Source: an uncultured Bacteroides sp.
GTDB taxonomy: Bacteria > Bacteroidota > Bacteroidia > Bacteroidales > Bacteroidaceae
Direction: 5' to 3'
Length of the DNA stretch: 64,000 nucleotides
NCBI RefSeq assembly: GCF_959029255.1
Contig: NZ_CAUFUE010000009.1
Span: 88,843 to 152,842 of the forward strand
Position numbers and translations under genes: made by a program. Of the stretch, positions 1-9,152 are shown piece by piece. The notes under the pieces were generated by a model. The model was not told the origin of the DNA and did not search any database. It saw only the letters and a list, made by a program, of their open reading frames with translations. Within the stretch, counting starts at the first letter, position 1. The number at the start of each line of letters is the position of its first letter.

Positions 1-1228
1 CAACTAAATCTGTATCTGAACCACTATATTTATCTAGGCCTCTAGCTGTACGTACTGCATCCAATGCATTTCTAGCGACATCATAATGTTGTTTGTCAGC
101 AGCCAATTCTGCTATAATGAGATACATCTCAGAGCCACGCAACATATTGAAAGAACCTTGTCCCATCTGATTGTTGCGGCTATGAATCTTTGTCGTCAGA
201 TAACCTGATTCGCTAATATAATCGTTTTCTTCAGAATCCATTGGAAACTGTGTCTTACGGATATCTTTATTGTCCATTATATCAATTAAGTTCCTTGAAA
301 CACGTAATGAACTATAACCCTCAACAATATTGCTATAATCATCCCCACACAAGTACCAAAATGCAGGTAATGACAAATAGAATTGATTATCATCTGCTGT
401 ACATTCAAAAGACCAAAGAGTTTCAGAATTCACTTCACAGAAATTAGCAGTGTAATCTGCCGTACCCATTAGGCTAATGCCTTTCAATGCAGCATTAGCA
501 TGTTTAACACCATTGGTTTCATCACCTAAATCCAGATATAAACGTGCAAGAATACCATGAGCAGCATTGGCACCAATATACACTTTAGATGAAGAAGAAT
601 GTTTATCCAATAAACTACATGCTCTTTCCATGTCTATAACAAGTTGATCGTATACCCCTTTTACGGAAGTACGTGGCAAATCTTCTATTCCAGAAGAAAG
701 ACGTAATATAACACCCGGAGAATCAGGGTATTTATTAACAGGTTTTGCGTACATTCTTATTAAGAAATGGTATGCGTATGTTCTCAAAGATAATGCTTCA
801 CCTTCTATTCTGTTGCGTTCATCACTTTCTGCCAAGTTTCCAATATTATCCATTATGGCATTAGTATTATCAATTATACTATAACAGCCTTTCCAAGGGT
901 CATTTGTATACGTACTTCCCGGGGAAACTGTATATTGATAGGGAGGAACAAAACGACCGTAGTTATAGTTAGGGTCTGGAGTGACTAAAGCATCATCACT
1001 CATGATATCTGGCAAAAAGAATATATATTGGTTAGTCATGTGAGCCAACCAACCATTTGTAAGCCAATCATACGCGCCTGTCAGTACCTGTTGTGCACCT
1101 TCAATAGTAGTGAAGGTGTTACCATCAGACATCTGATCCGAAGAAGTGGTATTTAAAAAATCATCACTACAATTTGCAAGGCTAATGCCTAATGCAAGCG
1201 CTATTATAGTTTGTTTTATTTTATTCAT
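1..1228 (-). CDS. SusD/RagB-family outer-membrane lipoprotein of silent unit A (cut by window edge)
   Basis: The frame is open from an ATG at 1226-1228 to the left edge, giving about 409 residues, so the C-terminus is outside the window. The product starts with a lipoprotein signal (MNKIKQTIIALALGISLANC) followed by SDDFLNTTSSDQ, the usual SusD beginning. Later stretches such as ALSLRTYAYHFLIRMYAKP and LRGSEMYLIIAELAADK are typical of the TPR-like SusD fold. SusD proteins cap the SusC barrel at the cell surface and bind the ligand. The gene lies 19 bp downstream of SusC A and is probably transcribed only when the recombinase joins a promoter to that SusC. The substrate is not known. Confidence 0.9.
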   Translation of the reverse strand, partial: MNKIKQTIIALALGISLANCSDDFLNTTSSDQMSDGNTFTTIEGAQQVLTGAYDWLTNGWLAHMTNQYIFFLPDIMSDDALVTPDPNYNYGRFVPPYQYTVSPGSTYTNDPWKGCYSIIDNTNAIMDNIGNLAESDERNRIEGEALSLRTYAYHFLIRMYAKPVNKYPDSPGVILRLSSGIEDLPRTSVKGVYDQLVIDMERACSLLDKHSSSSKVYIGANAAHGILARLYLDLGDETNGVKHANAALKGISLMGTADYTANFCEVNSETLWSFECTADDNQFYLSLPAFWYLCGDDYSNIVEGYSSLRVSRNLIDIMDNKDIRKTQFPMDSEENDYISESGYLTTKIHSRNNQMGQGSFNMLRGSEMYLIIAELAADKQHYDVARNALDAVRTARGLDKYSGSDTDLV

Positions 1229-1247
1229 TGTTATCTCGTTTAAGAAA

Positions 1248-4199
1248 TTAGAAATTAACATTTATACCAAATAAGAATGTTCTAGGCAACGGCACAGTAC
1301 CAGCACCATCTAAAACTCCTGTCACACCTCCTAATTCAACATCATAACCTTTGAAGTTGCTATCAAGATTCCACACACAAATATTCTCCAAACTTCCAAA
1401 AACACGTACCGTCTCTAACTGTATTTTCTTCGTCCATTTTTTTGGAAGGGTATAACCTAAATTGATATTCTTGAATTTGATGAAATCTGCATCATGCAAA
1501 TAACGGCTAGAAGTAGAATGAGAACTTGAAGTGTTATTGGGTAAGAATGCAGGATTAGGTGCATTCGGATTTTCTTTTGTCCAATAATTAGCTTGCTCCT
1601 TGATGGCTTGATAACCATTGTTATTACCATCATTCAACAGATAAGCTTCATACGCGTCATATATCTTGCCACCAAAACTATAGGTAAATAAGAATGAAAG
1701 ATCTATGCCTTTGAAGGTAAACGTATTATTCAATCCTCCGAATACATTGGGAAGTGCGGAACCTAACTTATATTTATCAGCAGTAGCATAGGATGAAGTG
1801 GTTGTTCTTTCTCCAGTAGGATTGCCTTTTTCATCTTTTACATCTTTATACCAAAGTGGAGCGCCAGTTTCCTTATCTACGCCAGCCCATTCTTGAATAT
1901 AGAATTCATAAAGGCTATAACCTACTGTACGTATTTTCGTTCCCACGACCTCTTGTTCTTCAGGATAAGAGGTAATCTTATTTTTGTTATAGGATATATT
2001 AAAATCGGTAGTCCAGCTAAAATCTCTAGCTTGTATATTCAACGAGTGCAAATCAATCTCCAAGCCAGAGTTACGCATACCGCCTAGGTTAGACATGATA
2101 TTATCCAATCCTGCAGAACCTGCCAATGGTTTTTCCAACAGTAATTCATCAGAGTTTTTGATATAATAATCAATTGAACCATGTAAACGGGTATTTAATA
2201 CAGCAAAATCAAGTCCAACATTAAAGTTCTTCGATTTTTCCCATGAAAGTTCAGGATTTGCTAATTGCGAGTGTCTGAACCCTGATTCACCATTATAATT
2301 GGCACCACCTTCATAAAAAGCTTGGTATCCATATAAATAGTCAGACGTTTTATTTCCTGAAGTACCATAACTAGCACGGAGTTTTAAATCATCAATCCAG
2401 TTAATGCTATTCATGAAATTCTCTTCACTGATGCGCCAATTCAATCCTGCACTCCAAAAAGTACCAAAACGATGTCCGGGAGCAAAACGTGATGAACCAT
2501 CGGAACGAATACTAAATGATGCGAAGTATTTATTCTGATAATCATAGTTTAAACGACCGAAATAAGAAAGCATACGTTCTTTATCCGTAACTGAACCTAC
2601 TTCTTGCGGAGTAGCTGCTACATTTAATTCCGTCAAACCTCCAATCGGGAATTTTGTTCCTTGTGCATAGGTGCGTTTGTATTCTTTATTATAAATCTCA
2701 TAACCAGCTAATACAGAAAAATGATGGTCTTCTTTTATATTGAAATTGTAGTTTAATGTACTGGTCAACCCAAATGTATTATTCCAAATAGCATATTTAT
2801 ACAATCTTCCCTGTGCGGCTTTACCATTACCATGCTCAGCATTATACCACTGCGTTTCATCCAGATTAATATAATCGTATGATAGGCTTGTTTTCCAATG
2901 TATCCCATATATATTGAAGTCTACATACGGATTTACCAAAACACGGTATGTGTCAGTCTTATATTTATCAGTTTGAGCAAATGATATAACGTTCATATCC
3001 TGAAATATAGGATTTTTGAAGTTATAAAGAGGATTACCATTTTCATCATATTGCATTTGGAAATTTTCATCCAAATCATATACAGGAACAGCATTAGGCA
3101 AATAAACGGCATTAGTCAAGGGGCTGGCACCACCACCTCCTCCAACAGGAGTATTTTGTTTTGCTAAAGAAAATGTAGAGTTGACACCCATAGCAAACCA
3201 AGGTTTAATATCCGTTGAAACGTTAACACGACCTGAATACCGTTCAAAATTTGAACCGATAACAATACCTTCCTGGTTCATATATCCCATAGAAACAAAG
3301 TACTTGGATTTTTCATTACCGCCGTTAACGCTGATATCATATTCCTGAGACATTCCTGTTCTGAAAACTTCATCTAGCCAGTCTGTATCAATCATCAATT
3401 GGGCGCCTGATACTAGATTACCAGATGCATCCAGAGGATTCGCTACGTTATAGGGATTTCTACCATACATACTTTGGGTCGATTTATTAGCTGCAATAGA
3501 TGCTTCTTCCGGAGACATTCCTTTGAAAATGTTATTGTTATAGAAACCTCCATAATACAAAGAATAATGTTCGGAACCATTCATCAAATCATAGCCACCA
3601 GAAGGAAGTTTGGAAGATGATATTTGAGCCTTGAAATTCACTTTTGCCTGCCCTGATTTACCTTGTTTGGTAGTAATCAAAATAACACCATTGGCGGCAC
3701 GCGAACCATACAATGAAGCGGCAGAAGCATCTTTCAACACAGTGATTGATTCAATGTCATTAGGATTCAGGTTAGAAAGAGGATTTGCACTCGTTCCATG
3801 CTTTGCCGTATTGGCTACTTCACTTAAATTTGCAGCTTCTATGGCCACCCCATCTATCACATAAAGAGGAGTACTTGAAGCTGACATTGAACCAATACCA
3901 CGAATACGTACTTGGGTTGAAGAGCCTGGTTGACCAGAAACACTTGCAATTTGTAATCCTGGTGATAACCCTTGCAAGGCTTTTTCAAATGAGGTTACAG
4001 GTAACTTTTCCATATCGCTAGATTTAATGGTAGCAACAGAACCTGTTAAAGAGTTCTTTTTAGCTGTACCATAAGCAACGACTGTTACTTCATCAAGAAC
4101 CTGTTCAGATGGTTTCAATGTAATCTTTACATAAGGTCTAATACCGACTTCCTGCGTCTGCATACCAATATACGAAATCTGCAAAGTCTTCGCAGAACT
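1248..4199 (-). CDS. SusC/RagA TonB-dependent transporter, silent 5'-truncated copy (unit A)
   Basis: The frame lacks a signal peptide, promoter and the first part of the carboxypeptidase-D-like domain. Homology to the complete SusC at 24023 begins exactly at the codons for SSAKTL (4199 reading left). It then continues with QISYIGMQTQEV, the TonB-box-like LDEVTVVAYGTAKK, a plug (VRIRGIGSMSASSTPLYVID; ESITVLKDASAASLYGSRAA) and a beta-barrel ending in TFLFGINVNF. The nearest in-frame start is a TTG at 4184, which would give a cytoplasmic protein without export signal, so I read this as a storage copy. Inversion at 4181-4199 with 24224-24242 would supply promoter, signal peptide and 67 residues in frame. 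Its SusD partner follows directly. Confidence 0.9.
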   Translation of the reverse strand, partial: SSAKTLQISYIGMQTQEVGIRPYVKITLKPSEQVLDEVTVVAYGTAKKNSLTGSVATIKSSDMEKLPVTSFEKALQGLSPGLQIASVSGQPGSSTQVRIRGIGSMSASSTPLYVIDGVAIEAANLSEVANTAKHGTSANPLSNLNPNDIESITVLKDASAASLYGSRAANGVILITTKQGKSGQAKVNFKAQISSSKLPSGGYDLMNGSEHYSLYYGGFYNNNIFKGMSPEEASIAANKSTQSMYGRNPYNVANPLDASGNLVSGAQLMIDTDWLDEVFRTGMSQEYDISVNGGNEKSKYFVSMGYMNQEGIVIGSNFERYSGRVNVSTDIKPWFAMGVNSTFSLAKQNTPVGGGGGASPLTNAVYLPNAVPVYDLDENFQMQYDENGNPLYNFKNPIFQDMNVISFAQTDKYKTDTYRVLVNPYVDFNIYGIHWKTSLSYDYINLDETQWYNAEHGNGKAAQGRLYKYAIWNNTFGLTSTLNYNFNIKEDHHFSVLAGYEIYNKEYKRTYAQGTKFPIGGLTELNVAATPQEVGSVTDKERMLSYFGRLNYDYQNKYFASFSIRSDGSSRFAPGHRFGTFWSAGLNWRISEENFMNSINWIDDLKLRASYGTSGNKTSDYLYGYQAFYEGGANYNGESGFRHSQLANPELSWEKSKNFNVGLDFAVLNTRLHGSIDYYIKNSDELLLEKPLAGSAGLDNIMSNLGGMRNSGLEIDLHSLNIQARDFSWTTDFNISYNKNKITSYPEEQEVVGTKIRTVGYSLYEFYIQEWAGVDKETGAPLWYKDVKDEKGNPTGERTTTSSYATADKYKLGSALPNVFGGLNNTFTFKGIDLSFLFTYSFGGKIYDAYEAYLLNDGNNNGYQAIKEQANYWTKENPNAPNPAFLPNNTSSSHSTSSRYLHDADFIKFKNINLGYTLPKKWTKKIQLETVRVFGSLENICVWNLDSNFKGYDVELGGVTGVLDGAGTVPLPRTFLFGINVNF
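4181..4199 (-). repeat. SusC shufflon recombination site A
   Basis: On the minus strand this reads AGTTCTGCGAAGACTTTGC, identical over 19 bp to the site in the expressed SusC gene (24224-24242) but in the opposite orientation. It is preceded by CTTGC and followed by AG. Recombination with the expressed copy would invert 20,062 bp. The reading frame (Ser-Ser-Ala-Lys-Thr-Leu) is the same in all copies. Confidence 0.85.
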
Positions 4200-4843
4200 G
4201 CAAGATGTATAAACTATTAAAAAACAGAAAGTTATATATTACATGGAACTCGTTACATCGAATTCACTATCTGCCAGAAGCCATTAGAAAAGATATTGGA
4301 TTTTGTTAACTATACCAATTATCTACTGAAATATGGAATATCCTATTGAATGACAATTAATTATAGCTATATCTTTCTCTATATACTATACTGATAATCT
4401 CCTACACGTTTTGTCATCCGCATTTTTGTCAATGAAATTTGTCGTTTTTAAAATTATTGCTGATTATAAAATATCAATCATTAACAAGACGACCACTCAA
4501 TACCCATTGCAATATTATGTGTCAATTATTTTGCTTCCAAGTAATTCTAAAAGATGTAATATCAGCCATAAAAATGCAATAGTAGTGTTATTATAATGAT
4601 ATTATATTTTTTTGCATAAAACAGATATGGTATGGTAAAGATTAATCCATTTATAACCAGCAGTTATATGTCACAAAATGAAATTGTGAAAAGTTTGTTT
4701 CCTCTATATCATTATGTATATTCCCTATTTGTAATAGAGGTAAACTATTAATTTATTTTATTTGAAATAGCGATAAATAGGAATTAAACCTATTTATAAT
4801 AGAAAAATGCTATCTTTGCAATATCATTCATAACGAAATTCCT
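4200..4843. other. Long AT-rich intergenic region with CTATTT-type repeats
   Basis: No convincing gene is visible; a 61-codon frame at 4411-4596 has no recognisable features. Near the right end, CCTATTTGTAATAGA (4724-4738) and CCTATTTATAATAGA (4789-4803) form a 15-bp direct repeat with one mismatch. Each copy is a near-palindrome (CTATT/AATAG), and further CTATTT half-sites occur in inverse orientation at about 4765-4780. The second copy lies just upstream of the -7 box of the ATPase gene, so these are candidate operators for it. Confidence 0.5.
4811..4818 (+). promoter_or_regulatory. Bacteroides -7 box for the AAA ATPase gene
   Basis: TATCTTTG matches TAnnTTTG and lies 25 bp before the ATG at 4844. 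I see no clear TTTG at the -33 position. Confidence 0.55.
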
Positions 4844-6103
4844 ATGAAACAACTTTTAAAAGATATCATTACGGATCAAAAGGCGTATATGTCGAATAAA
4901 AAATATATTGCTCGTGACTTTCCAGAAAAGTACTTGAGTAATGACGAAATTATTATAATATCTGGAGTGCGGCGTTGTGGCAAGTCAGTGTTACTTCAGC
5001 AGATACGCGATAAACTCCCTCAAAAGGATTACTTTTTTAATTTCGACGATGATCGTTTAGGAAATTTTACTGTAGAACATTTTCAGCAATTATATGAGGT
5101 TTTGATTGAACTCTATGGAGAACAAAATTACTTTTATTTTGATGAAATACAGAATATTCCCGGTTGGGAACATTTTGTGAAGCGATTATATAATTCAGGA
5201 AAGAAAATTTTCATAACAGGGTCCAACGCTCGTATGTTGAGTAAAGAACTGGGCACTTATCTGACCGGCTGCTATATATCAATCGAACTTTATCCTTTTT
5301 CTTTTTCTGAATTTTTGATTTTTCGTGAACAGAAAAGTCTGTTAGGTGATATATCCGGTACGGTGGCGCGTGGAGAAATACAATCTGCATTTAATAATTA
5401 TCTACGACAAGGTGGCTTTCCCATTTACTTAAAATCCGAAGATGGGATTGTACTGAAAACCTTGTATGATAATATTCTATATAAGGATGTTATGGTTCGT
5501 AATCAGATTGTTAATGAACGTGAGGTCAAAGAATTGGTATATTATACAGTTAGTAATATAGGGAAACCACTTACCTACACCTCATTAACAAAAGTAGTAG
5601 GAGTTAAAAATCCAACAACAGTGAAAAATTATCTGGAATATATCGAAAACACTTATTTGCTGTTTACACTATCAAAACTAGATTATTCAGTGAAAGCCCA
5701 ATTACGCAATCCCAAGAAAGTATATGCGATAGATAATGCATTAGTATCCCGCTTGGGTTTCCATTTTTCCGGTGAAGAAGGCCGTTTATTGGAAAATATG
5801 GTTTTTATAGAACTCCGCCGTCGCGGAGGAGAAGTTTTCTACCATAGTTCTGGAAATGCAGAATGTGATTTTGTCGTGCGTGAAGGATTTCGGGTGACAC
5901 AGGCTATTCAGGTTTGTTATTTATTTGACAACTTTGAAACGCGTAAAAGGGAACTTCGTGGGATACAAGATGCGATGGATGCATACCAGTTATCAGAAGG
6001 GATAATTATTACAAGTAGCCATGAAGAAGTAGTAGAATATGAAGAAAAGAAAATTTATATTCTACCGGCATGGAAATGGTTGCGTTCATTAACGAAAGAT
6101 TGA
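4844..6103 (+). CDS. AAA-type ATPase, DUF4143 family
   Basis: The 419-residue protein has a Walker A motif (GVRRCGKSVLL, about residue 41), a Walker B motif (YFYFDEIQNIPG, about 101) and an ITGSNARML sensor-like segment, followed by the C-terminal DUF4143 nuclease-like region (YHSSGNAECDFVVREG). This family is common in Bacteroidota and archaea and its physiological role is unsettled. It lies alone on the plus strand between silent SusC unit A and the M16 peptidase gene, within the DNA that the largest shufflon inversion would flip. The start is supported by a -7 box 25 bp upstream and the repeats around it. The gene shares a bidirectional terminator with the M16 gene. Confidence 0.85.
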   Translation: MKQLLKDIITDQKAYMSNKKYIARDFPEKYLSNDEIIIISGVRRCGKSVLLQQIRDKLPQKDYFFNFDDDRLGNFTVEHFQQLYEVLIELYGEQNYFYFDEIQNIPGWEHFVKRLYNSGKKIFITGSNARMLSKELGTYLTGCYISIELYPFSFSEFLIFREQKSLLGDISGTVARGEIQSAFNNYLRQGGFPIYLKSEDGIVLKTLYDNILYKDVMVRNQIVNEREVKELVYYTVSNIGKPLTYTSLTKVVGVKNPTTVKNYLEYIENTYLLFTLSKLDYSVKAQLRNPKKVYAIDNALVSRLGFHFSGEEGRLLENMVFIELRRRGGEVFYHSSGNAECDFVVREGFRVTQAIQVCYLFDNFETRKRELRGIQDAMDAYQLSEGIIITSSHEEVVEYEEKKIYILPAWKWLRSLTKD

Positions 6104-6167
6104 AGCACATCAATCTGGCAGGAGGAATACAAAAGTAGTTTTCACCTGCTGTTCGTGCTGTCGGACA

Positions 6168-6210
6168 AAAAAGAGACCGCCTTAAAATAATTTTGAGACG
6201 GTCTCTTTTT
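6168..6210. terminator. Bidirectional rho-independent terminator
   Basis: A 12-bp stem (AAAAAGAGACCG at 6168-6179 and CGGTCTCTTTTT at 6199-6210) has T runs on both strands. It lies between the convergent ATPase gene and the M16 peptidase gene. Confidence 0.85.
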
Positions 6211-6224
6211 AATCTCAATGCATA

Positions 6225-9128
6225 TCAGAACATCGCGTCTTTGGTACTAAAGAGCTTTCTTTCGTTCAGCTTGACTACCTTACCGAATTTCTCAAGTCTT
6301 TTGATATCGATATCTTTCGGATTTCCCATAATTCCAATACAATAAGGCTTACCTTTGATATTCGTTTCATAGAAACGAACTATGTCATCAAACGTAAGCG
6401 CGTCAATCTTCGGAAGATTCTCTTTTGCAGGGTCACCGTCATATCCTTGGTAGCCCAAGTTGACAAGATACATCGCCTTGTCACGGAAATCGGGGTGGGA
6501 AGTCAGAGCCTCCTGACGTAGGTAACTCTTGATGTTATCAATCCTTTCCGGATTTTTAGGCATGTCATTCACAAGTCCCATCAAAATATCCAGCGCATCG
6601 TTTGCCTTGTCATTCTGCGTACCCACATATCCCTGCAGGAAGGTCTCTCTGCCCGCTATTCCCTGTGTGGATGCAAGCGCGTATGCCGTATAGGCCATCG
6701 AGCGCTTTTCGCGGATTTCATTCAGTACCAGTCCGGTAAAGTCCATACCGAAGTACTGGTTGAAAGCATGCCTTGCCACATCATCTTTCTTGTCGGTCTT
6801 CATCATCGGGATGTAGAGATAGATTTGGGCCTGTTCCACATCATTATTAGGCAGGAAGTAAACTGTATTCTCTGTAACCGGAGCCATCGGGGTGGGATTT
6901 GGAGATAGGGAAGGCCGTTCATTGGCAACCAATGGCAGGTTCTTGCTTAGAATATCATATACATTGTCAAACGGCAGGGTTCCGCTATAATATATCTTCG
7001 CCTCATAATTGGAAGCACGGTTGATGTCACCCGTGAGTTCTGAAATCTGCAATTCATACAGTTCTTTGTCTGTCAGCTCATCAATATAAGGTGACTTATC
7101 GCCATAGAACACATACTGGCTCAGTGCGCTACCCAATGCTGAAGTGTTGCTTTTTCTCTGCTGGCGGCTGCCGAGTTGGCTACCTTTCAGGCGGCTCAGT
7201 TGCTTGTCATCAAGCTTCGGCATCAATATTTGGCGCGACAAGAGCTGGCAGGCTTGCGGCAACGTCTGCTCAAATCCCTCCATGGTCACGGTCAGATAGT
7301 TTGAACTGGCATATACATCACAGCTCACATTCAGTTTGCTCAGCTCTTCCTTCAATTGTTGAGGCTCGTAACTTCCCATGATACCGGCATTGTTCATCAA
7401 TTCTGCAGCGATACCTAATTTGGGGAACTCTTGCGTTCCGGCACCATACCTCAATACCAGACGGAAAATATTATTTTCCTTGTTGGGAACATAATACATC
7501 TTGGAACGCTCGTTCAACTGTTTCACCTTTACGTCACCAAAGTCAATAAACTTTTCATCTACCGCACCAATGGGCATACTCTTGAATTGAGTGGCATACA
7601 GTGATTGTTTCCCGGTGGGCGGCTCAACCGGCTTATAACCGGGCTTCTTGATTTTTCCTTCCTTGTCCGCCTTTCCCTTTTCAAGATACATGGCAAGATA
7701 ATTCTGCGACAGATACTTCTTCGCTACCCGTTTCACGTCCTGGTTGGTCACGGCCATAATTTTGTCTTTATAGTTCAGGACGTCGTCAGGGCTTTTGCCA
7801 TCCATAAAGGCGTTCATCAATATAATCGCTTTTTGTTCATTGGATTCCATGGCAAGGTCAAAGTTACGGCACAGCTCAGCCTTGATGGCATCCACTTTCC
7901 AGTCCTCAAACTCACCGTTGGCCACTTGTTCAATGGCTTTCAATGCCTTCTTCTCGGTACTTTTATTCGATTCAAACCTGCGCTGGTTCTCGTCATAAAG
8001 CGGGACGCAGTACACAAAATTGCGGCCTCTTTCACGGAAAGTCCGGCTATATGCGCCCGCAGCCGTTATTTCACCGTCTATCATCAGTTTGTCCAATGTG
8101 CCCGTTTGGCTTCCGTTGCTAATCAAGGACATGGCAATCTCAATGGCGTCTTCATCAGGATGTCCCGAAGGTACCCCCTCAAAAACCAGTCTTACTTGCG
8201 GATAATACCCTATTTTGGCGGTGTACTGTGTACGTCCCTTGATTTCCTTTTCAGGATATGTCTTACGTTCGGGCGTCGCTTTTGCTGGCAAGCGGCCGAA
8301 GGTAGCGGCTATGCGCCTGCTTATCTGGTCGGCCTTGATGTTTCCCGACAATACCAAAACCATGTTTTCGGGTACATACCACGTGTCATAAAATTCAATC
8401 AGCTTACTCAAACGGGGATTTTTCAGATGTTCGGGCAGGCCGATGACGGAACGAGAATAGGGATGCCCTTCAAATGCCTTGTCCATGATGAACTGTTCCT
8501 GGCGACGACCCGGATTGTCTTGAGCACGGTTGTACTCTTCGTACACGGCCTCCAGTTCCGACTGGAAAGAACGGAACACCGGGTTCCTGAAACGTTGGGA
8601 TGAGATTTCCAGCCATTTGTTTATCTGGTATGCGGGGAAAGAGCAGTGGTAGAACGTCCAGTCATAGTAAGTACCGGCATTCACGCCCTTTGCCCCCATA
8701 CTCTCCATCAGGTTGGAGTATTCTCCGGGCTGGCTGATTTGTCCGGCACTGACGGTCAGCTCATTTATTTCCTTGGAGAGGGCTTCCTTCTTCACAGGGT
8801 CCGCCTCATCCGCCATTTGGTCGTATTTGGCTATAATCTCCTGGTAGATAGGCGCTTCTTTCTCCCAATCGAGTGCACCGATTTTATCGGTACCTTTAAA
8901 CATGACGTGTTCCAGGTAGTGGGCAAGTCCCGTATATTCTTCCGGGTCGTTGATGGAACCGGCACGTACACCTACAAGACCGAACACATCGGACTTTGAA
9001 TCGTCTTCCCATACATAGACGGTAAGGCCGTTCTTCAGCTTGAATACCTTCAAACCCTGGCCGAACATTGGCAAAGCCATAACCAATGCGGCCAAAAGAA
9101 CAGATAATTTGATTTTTGATAAATTCAT
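6225..9128 (-). CDS. M16 family (insulinase-like) zinc metallopeptidase, exported
   Basis: The 967-residue protein has an N-terminal signal peptide (MNLSKIKLSVLLAALVMALP) and the inverted zinc motif HxxEH at residues 70-74 (HYLEHVMFKGT). The downstream glutamate segment ELEAVYEEYNRAQ completes the usual M16 zinc site. It is long enough for two M16 repeats. Such proteins degrade peptides in the periplasm or at the outer membrane. It follows a secreted M43-like peptidase by 24 bp and is probably co-transcribed with it. Both lie directly downstream of silent SusC unit B, which suggests a protein or peptide-processing role, though this pair may also have its own promoter since a hairpin precedes it. 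Confidence 0.92.
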   Translation of the reverse strand: MNLSKIKLSVLLAALVMALPMFGQGLKVFKLKNGLTVYVWEDDSKSDVFGLVGVRAGSINDPEEYTGLAHYLEHVMFKGTDKIGALDWEKEAPIYQEIIAKYDQMADEADPVKKEALSKEINELTVSAGQISQPGEYSNLMESMGAKGVNAGTYYDWTFYHCSFPAYQINKWLEISSQRFRNPVFRSFQSELEAVYEEYNRAQDNPGRRQEQFIMDKAFEGHPYSRSVIGLPEHLKNPRLSKLIEFYDTWYVPENMVLVLSGNIKADQISRRIAATFGRLPAKATPERKTYPEKEIKGRTQYTAKIGYYPQVRLVFEGVPSGHPDEDAIEIAMSLISNGSQTGTLDKLMIDGEITAAGAYSRTFRERGRNFVYCVPLYDENQRRFESNKSTEKKALKAIEQVANGEFEDWKVDAIKAELCRNFDLAMESNEQKAIILMNAFMDGKSPDDVLNYKDKIMAVTNQDVKRVAKKYLSQNYLAMYLEKGKADKEGKIKKPGYKPVEPPTGKQSLYATQFKSMPIGAVDEKFIDFGDVKVKQLNERSKMYYVPNKENNIFRLVLRYGAGTQEFPKLGIAAELMNNAGIMGSYEPQQLKEELSKLNVSCDVYASSNYLTVTMEGFEQTLPQACQLLSRQILMPKLDDKQLSRLKGSQLGSRQQRKSNTSALGSALSQYVFYGDKSPYIDELTDKELYELQISELTGDINRASNYEAKIYYSGTLPFDNVYDILSKNLPLVANERPSLSPNPTPMAPVTENTVYFLPNNDVEQAQIYLYIPMMKTDKKDDVARHAFNQYFGMDFTGLVLNEIREKRSMAYTAYALASTQGIAGRETFLQGYVGTQNDKANDALDILMGLVNDMPKNPERIDNIKSYLRQEALTSHPDFRDKAMYLVNLGYQGYDGDPAKENLPKIDALTFDDIVRFYETNIKGKPYCIGIMGNPKDIDIKRLEKFGKVVKLNERKLFSTKDAMF

Positions 9129-9152
9129 GATAGTAATTATTTGTGGTAATTA

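Noticed and set aside
4411..4596. 61-codon open frame in the AT-rich gap upstream of the ATPase
   Set aside because: No ribosome-loading context, no recognisable sequence, composition like the surrounding noncoding DNA.
7605..8603. 332-codon open frame on the plus strand opposite the M16 peptidase gene
   Set aside because: The opposite strand encodes a complete peptidase with all motifs; the plus frame has no recognisable domain, signal or ribosome site and is a shadow of codon use.
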